From Streptomyces tendae (GTDB taxonomy: Bacteria > Actinomycetota > Actinomycetes > Streptomycetales > Streptomycetaceae), in the NCBI RefSeq assembly GCF_008632955.1, contig NZ_CP043959.1:6448001-6512000 (forward strand): DNA of 64,000 nt. Direction: 5' to 3'. Positions 15,690-23,740 of this stretch are shown here, one piece after another. The translations under genes were made by a program, and so were the position numbers. Within the stretch, counting starts at the first letter, position 1. Each line of letters opens with the position of its first letter. The notes under the pieces were generated by a model, which saw only the letters and a program-made list of their open reading frames with translations, did not search any database and was not told the DNA's origin.

Positions 15690-17075
15690 TCACGCCGCCG
15701 TCTGGAGCTCCATGCGGGCCCCGAACTCCCTGACCACCGGCTCCTCGCGGTACGGCTCCAGGCGCTGCTGGAGGTCCTCCAGGTACTCGGCGCCCCGGTT
15801 GGAGCGCAGCCCGCCCAGCAGGTCCGCCGCCTTCAGGCCGGTGTTGCAGGCCTGTTCGATCTCGCGCTGCTGCACCTGGGCGGTGGCCAGCAGCACATAG
15901 CCGATCGCCCGGCGCCGGGCCCGCGAGGGCGGGTGGCCGTCCAGCGACGCCTGGGCGTACCGCGCGGCGGCCTCCGGCCGGCCGAGGTCACGGTGGCAGT
16001 GCGCCAACTCGTCGGCGAGGTAAGCCTCGTCGAAGTGCGCGATCCACGGCGGGTCGTCCCCGGAGTCCGGCTCCGCGGCCTCCAGGGCGCTCACCGCGCG
16101 GCCCGCGGCGGCCTCCGCGGCCTGGGCGTCACCCATCAGCGCGTGCCCCCGAGCCTCCGCCGCGAGGAACATCGCCTCCGCGCGGGGTGTCACGCGCCCC
16201 CGCGCGCCCTCCTGCGCCGCCCGCGCCAACTGGGCGATCTCACGCGGGTTTCCGAGCTGCGCGGCGAGGTGGCTCATGGACGCGGCGAGCACGTATCCGC
16301 CGTAGCCGCGGTCCCCGGCCGCCTGCGCCAGCCGCAGCGCCTGGATGTAGTAGCGCTGCGCCAGGCCCGGTTGGCCGGTGTCGACGGCCATGTACCCGGC
16401 CAGTTCGGTGAGTCGGGCGACGGCGGCGAACAGGTCGCGCCCGACCGCCTCGCGGTACGACCCGGCCAGCATCCCCGAGACGACGCTGTTGAGGTAGTGC
16501 ACCACGACCGGGCGGACGTGCCCGCTGCCGTACTGGTGGTCCAGGGCGACCAGCGCCTCCGTCATGGACCGCACCGCCGCCACGTCGGACTGGCCCACAC
16601 GCGGGCCGGTGGAGCGCGCCACCTGCCCGTCGGGCGCGGAGATCAGCCAGTCCCGGCTGGGCTCCACCAGCGCCGAGGCGGCGACCGAGGACCCGGACAG
16701 GAAGTCCCGCCGCCCCACGTCACTGCGCCACAGCTCGCAGACCTGCTCGACGGCTCCCAGCACCGTCGGCGAGAACTGCAGGCCGACCCCCGACGCGAGG
16801 TTCTTGCCGTTGGCCATGCCGATCTCGTCGATCGTGACCGTACGGCCCAGCTTGCGGCCCAGCGCCTCCGCGATGATCGCCGGTGCCCGGCCCCGCGGCT
16901 GCTGGCCCCGCAGCCAGCGCGCCACCGACGTCTTGTCGTAGCGCAGGTCGAGGCCGTGCTCCGCGCCGCACATGTTGACCCTGCGGGCCAGTCCGGCGTT
17001 GGAGCATCCGGCTTCCTGGATGAGCGCCTGCAGCCGTTCGTTCGGCTGCCGGGCGACGAGCGGCCTTGCGGCCAT
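15690..17075 (-). CDS. NsdA-like XRE/TPR transcriptional regulator
   Basis: The 461-residue protein has an N-terminal DNA-binding segment (about residues 10-90) built like an XRE helix-turn-helix (Ser-Asn-Ala-Gly-Leu-Ala-Arg-Arg-Val-Asn, then Lys-Thr-Ser-Val-Ala-Arg-Trp-Leu-Arg-Gly) and then a long array of helical hairpins resembling tetratricopeptide repeats (residues 170-450; Gly-Gln-Pro-Gly-Leu-Ala-Gln-Arg-Tyr-Tyr, Gly-Arg-Pro-Glu-Ala-Ala-Ala-Arg-Tyr). This is the architecture of NsdA, a negative regulator of differentiation and antibiotics in S. coelicolor; this gene may be a paralogue. ATG 17075 has AGGGGG upstream. A 14-bp inverted repeat 57 bases upstream is a possible operator. Confidence 0.8.
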   Translation of the reverse strand: MAARPLVARQPNERLQALIQEAGCSNAGLARRVNMCGAEHGLDLRYDKTSVARWLRGQQPRGRAPAIIAEALGRKLGRTVTIDEIGMANGKNLASGVGLQFSPTVLGAVEQVCELWRSDVGRRDFLSGSSVAASALVEPSRDWLISAPDGQVARSTGPRVGQSDVAAVRSMTEALVALDHQYGSGHVRPVVVHYLNSVVSGMLAGSYREAVGRDLFAAVARLTELAGYMAVDTGQPGLAQRYYIQALRLAQAAGDRGYGGYVLAASMSHLAAQLGNPREIAQLARAAQEGARGRVTPRAEAMFLAAEARGHALMGDAQAAEAAAGRAVSALEAAEPDSGDDPPWIAHFDEAYLADELAHCHRDLGRPEAAARYAQASLDGHPPSRARRRAIGYVLLATAQVQQREIEQACNTGLKAADLLGGLRSNRGAEYLEDLQQRLEPYREEPVVREFGARMELQTAA

Positions 17076-17131
17076 GGCGTACCCCCTGAGGCTGCGGTGC
17101 CTGCCCACGCACCGGGTTGACGTGTTGTCCG

Positions 17132-17172
17132 CGGCCGTACGTCTCACGTCGTCCCGGCGAGACGTACGGCCG
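17132..17172. promoter_or_regulatory. 14-bp inverted repeat in the divergent promoter region
   Basis: CGGCCGTACGTCTC (17132-17145) and its exact complement at 17159-17172 flank 13 bases. The element lies in the 318-base gap between the divergent NsdA-like gene and the prim-pol-like gene and is closer to the former. A weaker repeat, GGGGTAAC and GTTACCCC (17227-17265, 23-base loop), lies closer to the latter. Position in a divergent control region favours an operator or attenuator over a terminator. I see no gene in the gap. Confidence 0.5.
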
Positions 17173-17393
17173 GGAGAATCAATGCCCCGTCGACATACCG
17201 ACAATGCGGGACATGTGAGAATTGCCGGGGTAACGGCGGTCGCCGGCCCCCCTCCTGGTTACCCCGTCGCGGTGGCGGATCCCCCCGCGCGCCCCCGCGG
17301 ATGCACCCATGCGCCCCGGACACGGACCCGATGCCCCTCCCCCGCGCACAGGGACGGGCGTAACCCCTGGTGACGGCTGTAGTTGTGTTCATC

Positions 17394-18047
17394 GTGGAAG
17401 AGACGATCGCGGGCGCCGACGCCGTACAGATCCCGACGCAGCGCGGGGAATCGCTGCTGGACACCGCCGTGCGTTATGCCGAGGAGCGGCACTGGGACGT
17501 GGTGCCGGGCACCTGGACCGAGGTCGTCGACGGGGTGCACGTCTGCTCGTGCGGTGACCTCGCGTGCTCCGCGCCGGGCGCGCACCCGGGCCGCCCCGAC
17601 TGGGCGGCGCAGTCCACCGGCAGCGCCACCGTCGCGCGCCGGATGTGGCAGCAGCGGCCCGACGCCTCGATCCTGCTGCCCACCGGGCGCACCTTCGACG
17701 CGATCTCCGTGCCGGAGACGGCCGGACTCCTGGCGCTGGCGCGGATGGAGCGGATGGGGCTCACGCCGGGCCCGGTGACCCGGACACCGCACCGGCGCAC
17801 GGAGTTCTTCGTCCTGCCCGGCGCGGCGGCGAAGCTCCCGGAGCTGGTGCGCGAGCTGGGGTGGGCGCTGCCGTCGCTCGACCTGGCCGTCCTGGGCGAG
17901 GGGGCGTACGTGGCCGCCCCGCCGACCCGGGTCGGATGCCGCGGAGCCGTGCAGTGGGTCCGCCGGCCGACCCGGGAGAACCGCTGGCTGCCGGACGCGG
18001 AGGAGCTGGCGTCCGCGCTGGCGTACGCGTGCGGCCGGGACCGGTGA
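17394..18047 (+). CDS. Bifunctional primase/polymerase (prim-pol) N-terminal-like protein
   Basis: The 217-residue protein has the layout of the prim-pol N-terminal domain found in many small Streptomyces proteins: Leu-Leu-Asp-Thr-Ala-Val-Arg-Tyr-Ala-Glu-Glu, Trp-Asp-Val-Val-Pro-Gly-Thr, a Cys-Ser-Cys-Gly-Asp-Leu-Ala-Cys...His zinc-like knuckle at about 50-63, Ser-Ile-Leu-Leu-Pro-Thr-Gly, and near the end Tyr-Val-Ala-Ala-Pro-Pro-Thr-Arg. The acidic catalytic residues of true primases are not obvious, so it may only bind nucleic acid or nucleotide. GTG 17394 is the preferred start; a GTG eight codons upstream is possible. No Shine-Dalgarno is seen. Confidence 0.75.
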   Translation: MEETIAGADAVQIPTQRGESLLDTAVRYAEERHWDVVPGTWTEVVDGVHVCSCGDLACSAPGAHPGRPDWAAQSTGSATVARRMWQQRPDASILLPTGRTFDAISVPETAGLLALARMERMGLTPGPVTRTPHRRTEFFVLPGAAAKLPELVRELGWALPSLDLAVLGEGAYVAAPPTRVGCRGAVQWVRRPTRENRWLPDAEELASALAYACGRDR

Positions 18048-18095
18048 CCGGAGCACCGCCCGCCCCCGCGCCGTGATCCCGCGGTCCGTTCCCCT

Positions 18096-18117
18096 TAGGC
18101 TCGGGGCCGACGGAGGG
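18096..18117 (+). promoter_or_regulatory. -10 box and ribosome site of the ABC exporter operon
   Basis: TAGGCT at 18096-18101 is a good -10, with TGATCC 16 bases upstream as a weak -35. GGAGGG at about 18112-18117 is the ribosome site deciding GTG 18122 as the start of the ATPase gene. Confidence 0.45.
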
Positions 18118-18121
18118 AGAC

Positions 18122-18898
18122 GTGGTGGGGACTGTTGCCGTACGTGTGCGGGGCCTGTGGAAGCGGTTCGGGGAGCAGGTCGCCGTCGGCGGGATCGACC
18201 TCGAGCTGCCCGCGGGGCGGTTCATCGGGCTGGTCGGGCCGAACGGCGCCGGGAAGACCACCACGCTGTCCATGGTGACCGGGCTGCTGCGCCCGGACCA
18301 GGGCACCGTCGAGATCGCCGGGCACGACGTGTGGCGGGACCCGGTCGCGGTCAAGGCCCGGATCGGCGTCCTGCCGGAGGGACTCCGCCTCTTCGAGCGG
18401 CTCTCCGGGCGCGAACTGCTCGCCTACAGCGGCCGGTTGCGCGGGCTGCCCGGTGAGGAGGTCGACAAGCGCGCCACGCAGCTGCTCGACGTCCTCGACC
18501 TGGCCGGTGCCCAGCACAAGCTCGTCGTCGACTACTCCACCGGCATGCGCAAGAAGATCGGCCTGGCCGCCGCCCTGCTGCACAATCCGGAAGTCCTGTT
18601 CCTGGACGAGCCGTTCGAGGGTGTGGACCCGGTGTCCGCGCAGACCATCCGGGGCGTGCTGGAGCGCTACACGACGTCCGGCGCCACGGTGGTGTTCTCC
18701 TCCCACGTGATGGAGCTCGTGGAGTCACTGTGCGACTGGGTGGCGGTGATGGCCGCGGGCCGCATCCGTGCCCACGGCCCGCTCGCCGAGGTGCGCGGCG
18801 ACGCCCCCACCCTCCAGCGGGCGTTTCTCGAACTGGTCGGCGCCGACAGCCGCGACGCCGGGTCCCACCTCGACTGGCTGGGCGGCGGGGCCCGGTGA
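18122..18898 (+). CDS. ABC transporter ATP-binding protein
   Basis: The 258-residue ABC ATPase has Walker A Gly-Pro-Asn-Gly-Ala-Gly-Lys-Thr-Thr at about 39-47, signature Tyr-Ser-Thr-Gly-Met-Arg-Lys-Lys at about 141-148 (a variant of LSGGQ common in exporter-type ATPases), Walker B Val-Leu-Phe-Leu-Asp-Glu-Pro and switch His in Ser-Ser-His-Val-Met-Glu. It overlaps the permease gene by GTGA at 18895-18898, so the two form one exporter. The class resembles the Ccm/NodI or drug-export ATPases. The substrate is not evident. Confidence 0.93.
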   Translation: MVGTVAVRVRGLWKRFGEQVAVGGIDLELPAGRFIGLVGPNGAGKTTTLSMVTGLLRPDQGTVEIAGHDVWRDPVAVKARIGVLPEGLRLFERLSGRELLAYSGRLRGLPGEEVDKRATQLLDVLDLAGAQHKLVVDYSTGMRKKIGLAAALLHNPEVLFLDEPFEGVDPVSAQTIRGVLERYTTSGATVVFSSHVMELVESLCDWVAVMAAGRIRAHGPLAEVRGDAPTLQRAFLELVGADSRDAGSHLDWLGGGAR

Positions 18899-20487
18899 GC
18901 GCGCCCGCGATCACCCCCGTCGTCGTACGGCTGAAGCTGTCGCTGCTGCGCAACGGCCTGCGCCAGTCAGGCGGCCGCCGCGCCGCGTACATCGCCTCCG
19001 CCGTCTTCGCGCTGCTGTTCGCCGCGCTCCAGGTGCTCGGACTCGTCGCGCTGCGCGGCTTCGACCACGTCGAGTCGCTGGTCGTGCTGCTGGTGGCGGT
19101 GCTGGCCCTCGGCTGGGCGGTGATGCCGCTGTTCTTCCCCGGCGGCGACGAGACCCTCGACCCGACCCGCCTGGTGATGCTGCCGCTGCGCCCGCGGCCC
19201 CTGGTCCGGGCTCTGCTGGCGGCCTCCCTGGTGGGCATCGGGCCGCTCTTCTCGCTGTGCCTGCTGACCGGCTCGGTGATCGCCGTCGCGCACGGCGCGG
19301 CGGCCTTCGCGGTGGGCGTCCTCGCCGTCCCGCTGGCGCTGCTGGTGTGCGTGGCCCTCGCGCGGGCCGTGGCCGCGGCGAACGTACGGCTGCTCACCAG
19401 CCGCAAGGGCCGCGACCTCGCGGTGCTCAGCGGTCTGGTCATCGCGATCGGCGCGCAGGTGGTCAACTTCGGTGTGCAGCGGCTCGGTTCGTCCGGCCTG
19501 GAGCAGCTGGACCCGGTGGCGGACGTGCTGCGCTGGCTCCCGGCCGCGTCGGCGGTCGGCGCCGTGCACACGGCCGGCGAGGGGTCGTACGGGGCAGCGG
19601 CGGCCCAGCTGGCGGTGAGCGCGGCGGCGCTCGCGGCGCTGCTGGTGCTGTGGTCGCGCTCCCTGACCCGGCTGATGACCTCGCCGGACGGCTCCACGCT
19701 CCAGGCGGGCGATTCCGCGGTGCGCGACCGCCCCTCGGCCGGACTCGGACGCCTGCTGCCGCAGGGCAGGACCGGCACGGTGATGGAGCGCAGCCTGCGC
19801 TACATCTGGCGCGACCCGAAGACGAAGGCCGCGTGGGTGACGTCGCTGGCGATCGGCCTGATCGTGCCGGTGTTCAACGCCTGGCAGGGCACCGGCTCGG
19901 TGTACTTCGCCTGTTTCGCCGCCGGGATGCTCGGCATCCAGATGTACAACCAGTTCGGGCAGGACACCTCGGCGTTCTGGATGGTCGCGACGACCATCTC
20001 CTCCACCCGTGACGCCTACGTCGAACTGCGCGCCCGCGCCCTGGCTCTGCTGCTGATCACCCTGCCGTACGCCACGCTCGTCACCGTGCTGACGACCGCG
20101 ATGCTGGACGACTGGGCGAGACTGCCGGAGGCGCTGGGACTGTCCTTCGCGCTGCTCGGTGCGATGCTCGCGACCGGCGCGTGGACCTCGGCCCGCTTCC
20201 CGTACTCGGTGCCGCAGGACGGCTACAAGAACGTCGCCCCCGGCCAGGTCGGGCTCGCCTGGATCTCGATCTTCGGCGGCATGATGGCGGCGGCCCTGCT
20301 GTGCCTGCCGGTGATCGCCGCGACCATCGGGCTGAACCTCGGCGAGAGCGGCCAGGACCTCCGGTGGCTCCTGCTCCCCGTGGGCACGGTCTACGGGGCG
20401 CTGCTGGCCCTCGGCGGTCTGCGTCTGGCCGCGCCCCGGACGGCCGGACGGCTCCCGGAGATCATCGCGGCGGTCAGCAAGGGCTGA
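18895..20487 (+). CDS. ABC transporter permease, large multi-pass
   Basis: The 530-residue membrane protein has about twelve hydrophobic segments. The first lies at about residues 26-50, after Gly-Gly-Arg-Arg-Ala-Ala-Tyr-Ile. It contains Val-Met-Leu-Pro-Leu-Arg-Pro-Arg-Pro-Leu, a loop typical of the large fused permeases partnered by exporter ATPases. The start GTG overlaps the ATPase stop. It likely forms a full exporter by dimerisation with two copies of the upstream ATPase. The cargo is unknown. Confidence 0.88.
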   Translation: MSAPAITPVVVRLKLSLLRNGLRQSGGRRAAYIASAVFALLFAALQVLGLVALRGFDHVESLVVLLVAVLALGWAVMPLFFPGGDETLDPTRLVMLPLRPRPLVRALLAASLVGIGPLFSLCLLTGSVIAVAHGAAAFAVGVLAVPLALLVCVALARAVAAANVRLLTSRKGRDLAVLSGLVIAIGAQVVNFGVQRLGSSGLEQLDPVADVLRWLPAASAVGAVHTAGEGSYGAAAAQLAVSAAALAALLVLWSRSLTRLMTSPDGSTLQAGDSAVRDRPSAGLGRLLPQGRTGTVMERSLRYIWRDPKTKAAWVTSLAIGLIVPVFNAWQGTGSVYFACFAAGMLGIQMYNQFGQDTSAFWMVATTISSTRDAYVELRARALALLLITLPYATLVTVLTTAMLDDWARLPEALGLSFALLGAMLATGAWTSARFPYSVPQDGYKNVAPGQVGLAWISIFGGMMAAALLCLPVIAATIGLNLGESGQDLRWLLLPVGTVYGALLALGGLRLAAPRTAGRLPEIIAAVSKG

Positions 20488-20517
20488 GCGCGCCCCGCCG
20501 CCGCGTGGGAAAACCGG

Positions 20518-20546
20518 TTGGCGGCCGGGGTGGCCGCTGCTACGGT
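20518..20546 (+). promoter_or_regulatory. Promoter of the leader peptide and hydrolase
   Basis: TTGGCG (20518-20523), a 17-base spacer and TACGGT (20541-20546) make a clear vegetative-type promoter directly upstream of the small leader ORF at 20584, with GGAGG at 20570-20574. Confidence 0.6.
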
Positions 20547-20583
20547 CCCGGAGGCCGTGCGAGAGAGCGAGGAGGTGGTACCC

Positions 20584-20637
20584 GTGAACGCCGTACTGAC
20601 ATGGGTGCTCCCCTCCGGGGTCACGGTCGGGCGATAG
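20584..20637 (+). CDS. 17-residue leader peptide upstream of an alpha/beta hydrolase gene
   Basis: GTG 20584 follows GAGGAGGTGG at correct spacing and a strong promoter, and opens an 18-codon frame ending in TAG: the peptide is MNAVLTWVLPSGVTVGR. Between this stop and the hydrolase ATG at 20687 there is an inverted repeat (CGGGAG-CGC ... GCGC-A-CTCCCG, about 20647-20673). A translated leader plus hairpin suggests translational or transcriptional attenuation of the hydrolase gene. The peptide has no codon run for one amino acid (a single Trp), so the signal is unclear. It could also be a functional micropeptide. Confidence 0.6.
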   Translation: MNAVLTWVLPSGVTVGR

Positions 20638-20686
20638 GCAGGTCGTCCGGGAGCGCCGTTCCAGCGCACTCCCGAAAGGCACGACC

Positions 20687-21433
20687 ATGCATGTCATCTC
20701 CGAGAAGCACCTCGACGACGGTCTCCTGGAACGCGAGTTCACCCTCGGCGAGGTTCCCGGCCTGCTGTGGACGCCGCCGGCCGCGTCCGCTGCCGCGCCG
20801 GTGCCGCTGATCCTGCTCGGCCACCCCCCGCTGGGCCTGCGCGCGATGTATCCCCGGCTGGTGGCCCGGGCCCGCCGGGCCGCGGCGGACGGTTTCGCGA
20901 CGGCCACCGTCGAGCTCCCCGGCAGCGGCGACCGGCCCGCGTGGCCGGCCCTGGACGAGGCCCGCGCCGGTCTCCGGCGGGCGATGCGGGCGGGCGGTCC
21001 GGTCGGCGACGAGATCGTCGACGCGCTCGTCCTCCCGTTGGTCGAGCGGGCGGTCCCGGAATGGCGGTCCGCCCTGGACGCCCTGCTGGCGCTGCCCGGG
21101 ATCGGCGGTCCGGTCGGCTACTCGGGCGGGCTGATCTCCGTCGGCATCGGGCTGGCGGTGGCCGACCCGCGCATCGAGGCCGCCGTCCTGTTCGCGGGGA
21201 GCCTGGTGCCCCGGGTCATGTTCGAGGAGGCCCGGCGGGTGACCGTTCCGCTGCACGTCCTGCTCCAGTGGGACGACGAGGGGAACGAGCGGCAGGCGGC
21301 CCTGGACCTGTTCGACGCCTTCGGTTCCGGGGAGAAGTCGCTGCACGCCCACCTGGGCGGCCACACCGGCGTCCCGGAGCACGCGGGGGACGCCGCGGCC
21401 CGGTTCCTCGCACGGCATCTGAAGGCCGCCTGA
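20687..21433 (+). CDS. Alpha/beta hydrolase, dienelactone-hydrolase-like
   Basis: The 248-residue serine hydrolase has the nucleophile elbow Gly-Tyr-Ser-Gly-Gly at about residues 145-149, an acid candidate in Gln-Trp-Asp-Asp-Glu-Gly and the catalytic His in Gly-Gly-His-Thr-Gly-Val. Leu-Gly-His-Pro-Pro-Leu-Gly near residue 44 is the oxyanion-hole region. The size and order fit the dienelactone hydrolase/FrsA-like group of small cytosolic esterases. The substrate is unknown. Its expression is probably governed by the leader ORF and hairpin just upstream. Confidence 0.85.
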   Translation: MHVISEKHLDDGLLEREFTLGEVPGLLWTPPAASAAAPVPLILLGHPPLGLRAMYPRLVARARRAAADGFATATVELPGSGDRPAWPALDEARAGLRRAMRAGGPVGDEIVDALVLPLVERAVPEWRSALDALLALPGIGGPVGYSGGLISVGIGLAVADPRIEAAVLFAGSLVPRVMFEEARRVTVPLHVLLQWDDEGNERQAALDLFDAFGSGEKSLHAHLGGHTGVPEHAGDAAARFLARHLKAA

Positions 21434-21490
21434 CGCCGGTTTCCCGGGGGAGCCCGGGCCGCGGGCGGCGGCTCGGGCTCCCGGGGGCCC

Positions 21491-22369
21491 TCACGTCTCG
21501 TCGAGGGACTCCAGGAACGGTTCGATGGCGGAGAACCAGGCGTCGGGCTGGTCGTAGTGGACCAGGTGGCCGGCGTCGGCGACCTCGGCGTACCGGCCGC
21601 GGGGCAGGACCCGGACCATCTCCTGAGCCTCCGCGCGGCCCAGTTCGCCGTCCAGGCCGCGTACCACCAGGGCGGGGCAGCGGACCTGCGCCAGCTCCTC
21701 CCAGTGCGCGTCGTACACCCAGGTCTCGCGGGAGCGGAGCATCTGGTCCGGGTCGAAGACCGGGCGCCAGCCGTCGGGGGACTCGGCCATCACCTCGGCG
21801 TAGAACTCGCCGCGGGCCGGGTTCGGCCGCTCCACCCAGGGGTCGTCCTCACCGAACCACTTGCGCACGTCGGCCAGGGTGGCGAACGGCACGGGCCAGG
21901 AGGCGAACCACTCCGCCCACTCGCGCTGCGAGGCGCCCCCGAGGGCCGAGGCCCGCATGTCGCAGATGATCAGGCCGCCGACCAGGTCGGGGCGTCTGGC
22001 GGCCAGCTGCCAGGCGGTCAGCGCGCCCATCGCGTGGCCGATGAGGACGGCGGGCCCGAGCCTGAGCTGTTCGAGGGCGGCCTCCGCGTCGTCGACGTAG
22101 GCGCCGCGGGTGAAGGAGGCGTCCGAGGGCTTCTCGCTGCGGCCGTGGCCGCGCTGGTCGAGGGCGATCGCGCGGTGGCGCGCGGAAAGCCGGCGGGCGG
22201 TGGACGCCCAGTGCGAGGCGCGGCCCATCAGGCCGTGCAGTAACAGCACGCCGGGCGCGTCCGCGGCGGTGTCCGCCACCGGGCCGGGCCCGTTCTTGGC
22301 CGGGTCGCCGAACTCCCAGGCGGCCAGACGTACGCCGTCCGCCCCCGTCACGTCGATGCGTCGCGCCAT
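21491..22369 (-). CDS. Alpha/beta-hydrolase-fold protein lacking the nucleophile serine
   Basis: The 292-residue protein has the alpha/beta hydrolase order: the oxyanion stretch Leu-Leu-Leu-His-Gly-Leu-Met-Gly at about 42-49, Asp-Gln-Arg-Gly-His-Gly-Arg-Ser at about 73-80, the elbow at about 110-114, a Pro-Ala-Leu-Val-Val-Arg-Gly acid strand and Ala-Gly-His-Leu-Val-His near the C-terminus. At the elbow the sequence is Gly-His-Ala-Met-Gly, where active members have Gly-His-Ser-Met-Gly. The codon is clearly GCG. Either catalysis uses another nucleophile (as in haloperoxidase-like or cofactor-independent relatives) or the protein is a non-enzymatic binder. ATG 22369. A LexA-like palindrome lies about 100 bases upstream. 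Confidence 0.85.
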   Translation of the reverse strand: MARRIDVTGADGVRLAAWEFGDPAKNGPGPVADTAADAPGVLLLHGLMGRASHWASTARRLSARHRAIALDQRGHGRSEKPSDASFTRGAYVDDAEAALEQLRLGPAVLIGHAMGALTAWQLAARRPDLVGGLIICDMRASALGGASQREWAEWFASWPVPFATLADVRKWFGEDDPWVERPNPARGEFYAEVMAESPDGWRPVFDPDQMLRSRETWVYDAHWEELAQVRCPALVVRGLDGELGRAEAQEMVRVLPRGRYAEVADAGHLVHYDQPDAWFSAIEPFLESLDET

Positions 22370-22470
22370 GGTCTGGCACCCCCCAAGCTCGCTGCCTGCC
22401 CACTGCCTGCCGCCGGTCCACCGGACCCGTCGGTCCGCCGGCTCCTGCCTGTCACCACTGCCGCACGTTA

Positions 22471-22486
22471 TCGAATGAGCATTCGA
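22471..22486. promoter_or_regulatory. Palindrome TCGAAT-N4-ATTCGA, LexA-box-like
   Basis: The 16-base palindrome at 22471-22486 is perfect over seven bases each side. It has the spacing of the actinobacterial SOS box (TCGAAC-N4-GTTCGA), with the inner C/G pair changed to T/A on both sides. It lies about 100 bases upstream of the minus-strand hydrolase gene, over GATAAC-type -10 candidates. It could equally be a TetR-type operator. Confidence 0.4.
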
Positions 22487-22880
22487 AAATGCCCGTCTGC
22501 CCGGCAACACCCCTCGTTCGAGTGACCCCGTTCGGGGATTGACCGTCGTGGCCCGGGGGAGATCTTCAGCGGGAGGCGGACCGCTCGGGGAAAACGGTCC
22601 GAGGGGAATGACCCTGAGAGCTCGGGGCTCCGGGTCAGCACAGGGGAGGACAGGCCCCGGCGCCGCACGGCGCCGGGGCTCCTCACGTGGTCACGGCACA
22701 TCGTCCCGCCCCTCCCCGGCCGGGCGTCCACGTCGTCCGGCCAAGAACCCCTCAGGTCATATGCCTCACGCGACAGCCTCGCACGCCGGCCGGGGAGGCG
22801 CTGCGATTCGGCGCAACGGACCCCGGATTCGGCGCGTTCGCACCGGCGGGCGTGAGGCCTTCGCCCCCGCGGGCCGGGGG
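22487..22880. other. Non-coding stretch with a 12-bp-stem terminator at 22654-22679
   Basis: There is no supported gene between the hydrolase promoter and the end of dmdR1. The stretch contains a perfect hairpin at 22654-22679: GCCCCGGCGCCG, two bases, and its complement. It is about 200 bases downstream of the dmdR1 stop and could serve as its terminator. Plus-strand open frames run through here and across dmdR1 (for example 22539-23744). See the finding on a possible adm-like antisense gene. Confidence 0.5.
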
Positions 22881-23573
22881 TCAGGGCTTGGCGACGAAGA
22901 CGTGCGAGGCGACCTCCGACTCCAGCTCGGCCGCCTCGCCGCTGCTGCCGACCAGCACCCCGCCCGCCGACTCCGTCACGCTCACCACCGAGCCGGGCTG
23001 CACACCCGCCCGGCGCAGCGAGTACATCAGCTGCGCGTCCGTCTGGATCGGCTCGCCGATCCGGCGCACGACCACCGTCTTGCCCTCGGCGCCCGGGTCC
23101 AGGTCGGCCAGCGACACCATGCCCTCGTCGAGGAAGGGGTCGGCGCCGTCCGTCTCCCCCAGCTCCTCGAGCCCCGGGATCGGGTTGCCGTACGGCGACT
23201 CGGTGGGGTGCCGCAGCAGCTCCAGGACGCGGCGCTCGACGGCCTCGCTCATCACGTGCTCCCAGCGACACGCCTCGGCGTGCACCTGCTCCCACTCCAG
23301 GCCGATCACGTCGACCAGGAGACACTCGGCGAGGCGGTGCTTGCGCATCACGCGGGTGGCCAGCCGGCGACCCTCCTCCGTGAGCTCCAGATGACGGTCC
23401 GGGGCGACGGACACCAGACCGTCGCGCTCCATCCGGGCCACCGTCTGGCTGACCGTCGGCCCGCTCTGGTCGAGCCGCTCGGCGATCCGGGCGCGCATGG
23501 GGACCACACCTTCCTCCTCCAGCTCGAGGATGGTGCGGAGATACATCTCCGTGGTGTCGATCAGTCCGGACAT
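22881..23573 (-). CDS. dmdR1: Iron-dependent repressor DmdR1 (DtxR/IdeR family)
   Basis: The 230-residue protein has the three DtxR regions: a winged helix at 1-70 (Leu-Ile-Asp-Thr-Thr-Glu-Met-Tyr-Leu-Arg-Thr-Ile, then Ser-Gly-Pro-Thr-Val-Ser-Gln-Thr-Val), a metal-binding/dimerisation helix set at 75-140 (His-Arg-Leu-Ala-Glu-Cys, His-Ala-Glu-Ala-Cys-Arg-Trp-Glu-His-Val, ligands Cys, Glu and His as in DtxR) and an SH3-like C-terminal domain. With Fe2+ it represses siderophore and iron-uptake genes. Identification as dmdR1, not a paralogue, rests on length and on neighbours as I recall them in S. coelicolor. ATG 23573. Confidence 0.9.
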   Translation of the reverse strand: MSGLIDTTEMYLRTILELEEEGVVPMRARIAERLDQSGPTVSQTVARMERDGLVSVAPDRHLELTEEGRRLATRVMRKHRLAECLLVDVIGLEWEQVHAEACRWEHVMSEAVERRVLELLRHPTESPYGNPIPGLEELGETDGADPFLDEGMVSLADLDPGAEGKTVVVRRIGEPIQTDAQLMYSLRRAGVQPGSVVSVTESAGGVLVGSSGEAAELESEVASHVFVAKP

Positions 23574-23740
23574 ACGTGCCCCTCGATGAGATCTGCGGAT
23601 TGGCTCTGCCGGAGGCTGGACTGCTCACCGGCGTGTGCGCTGGCCCGAGCTTCAATTCTTACGCATACGGCCGACAACCGGGCCGCGCCCCGAAAACGAG
23701 AGGGCCCGGCCGTCGGAAACCGGCCCGCACCACCACCGTA

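Noticed and set aside
18967..20907. 646-codon minus-strand frame opposite the ABC permease
   Set aside because: It runs antisense to a clear membrane protein gene; its composition (His, Arg, Gln, Gly) mirrors the reverse complement of hydrophobic codons.
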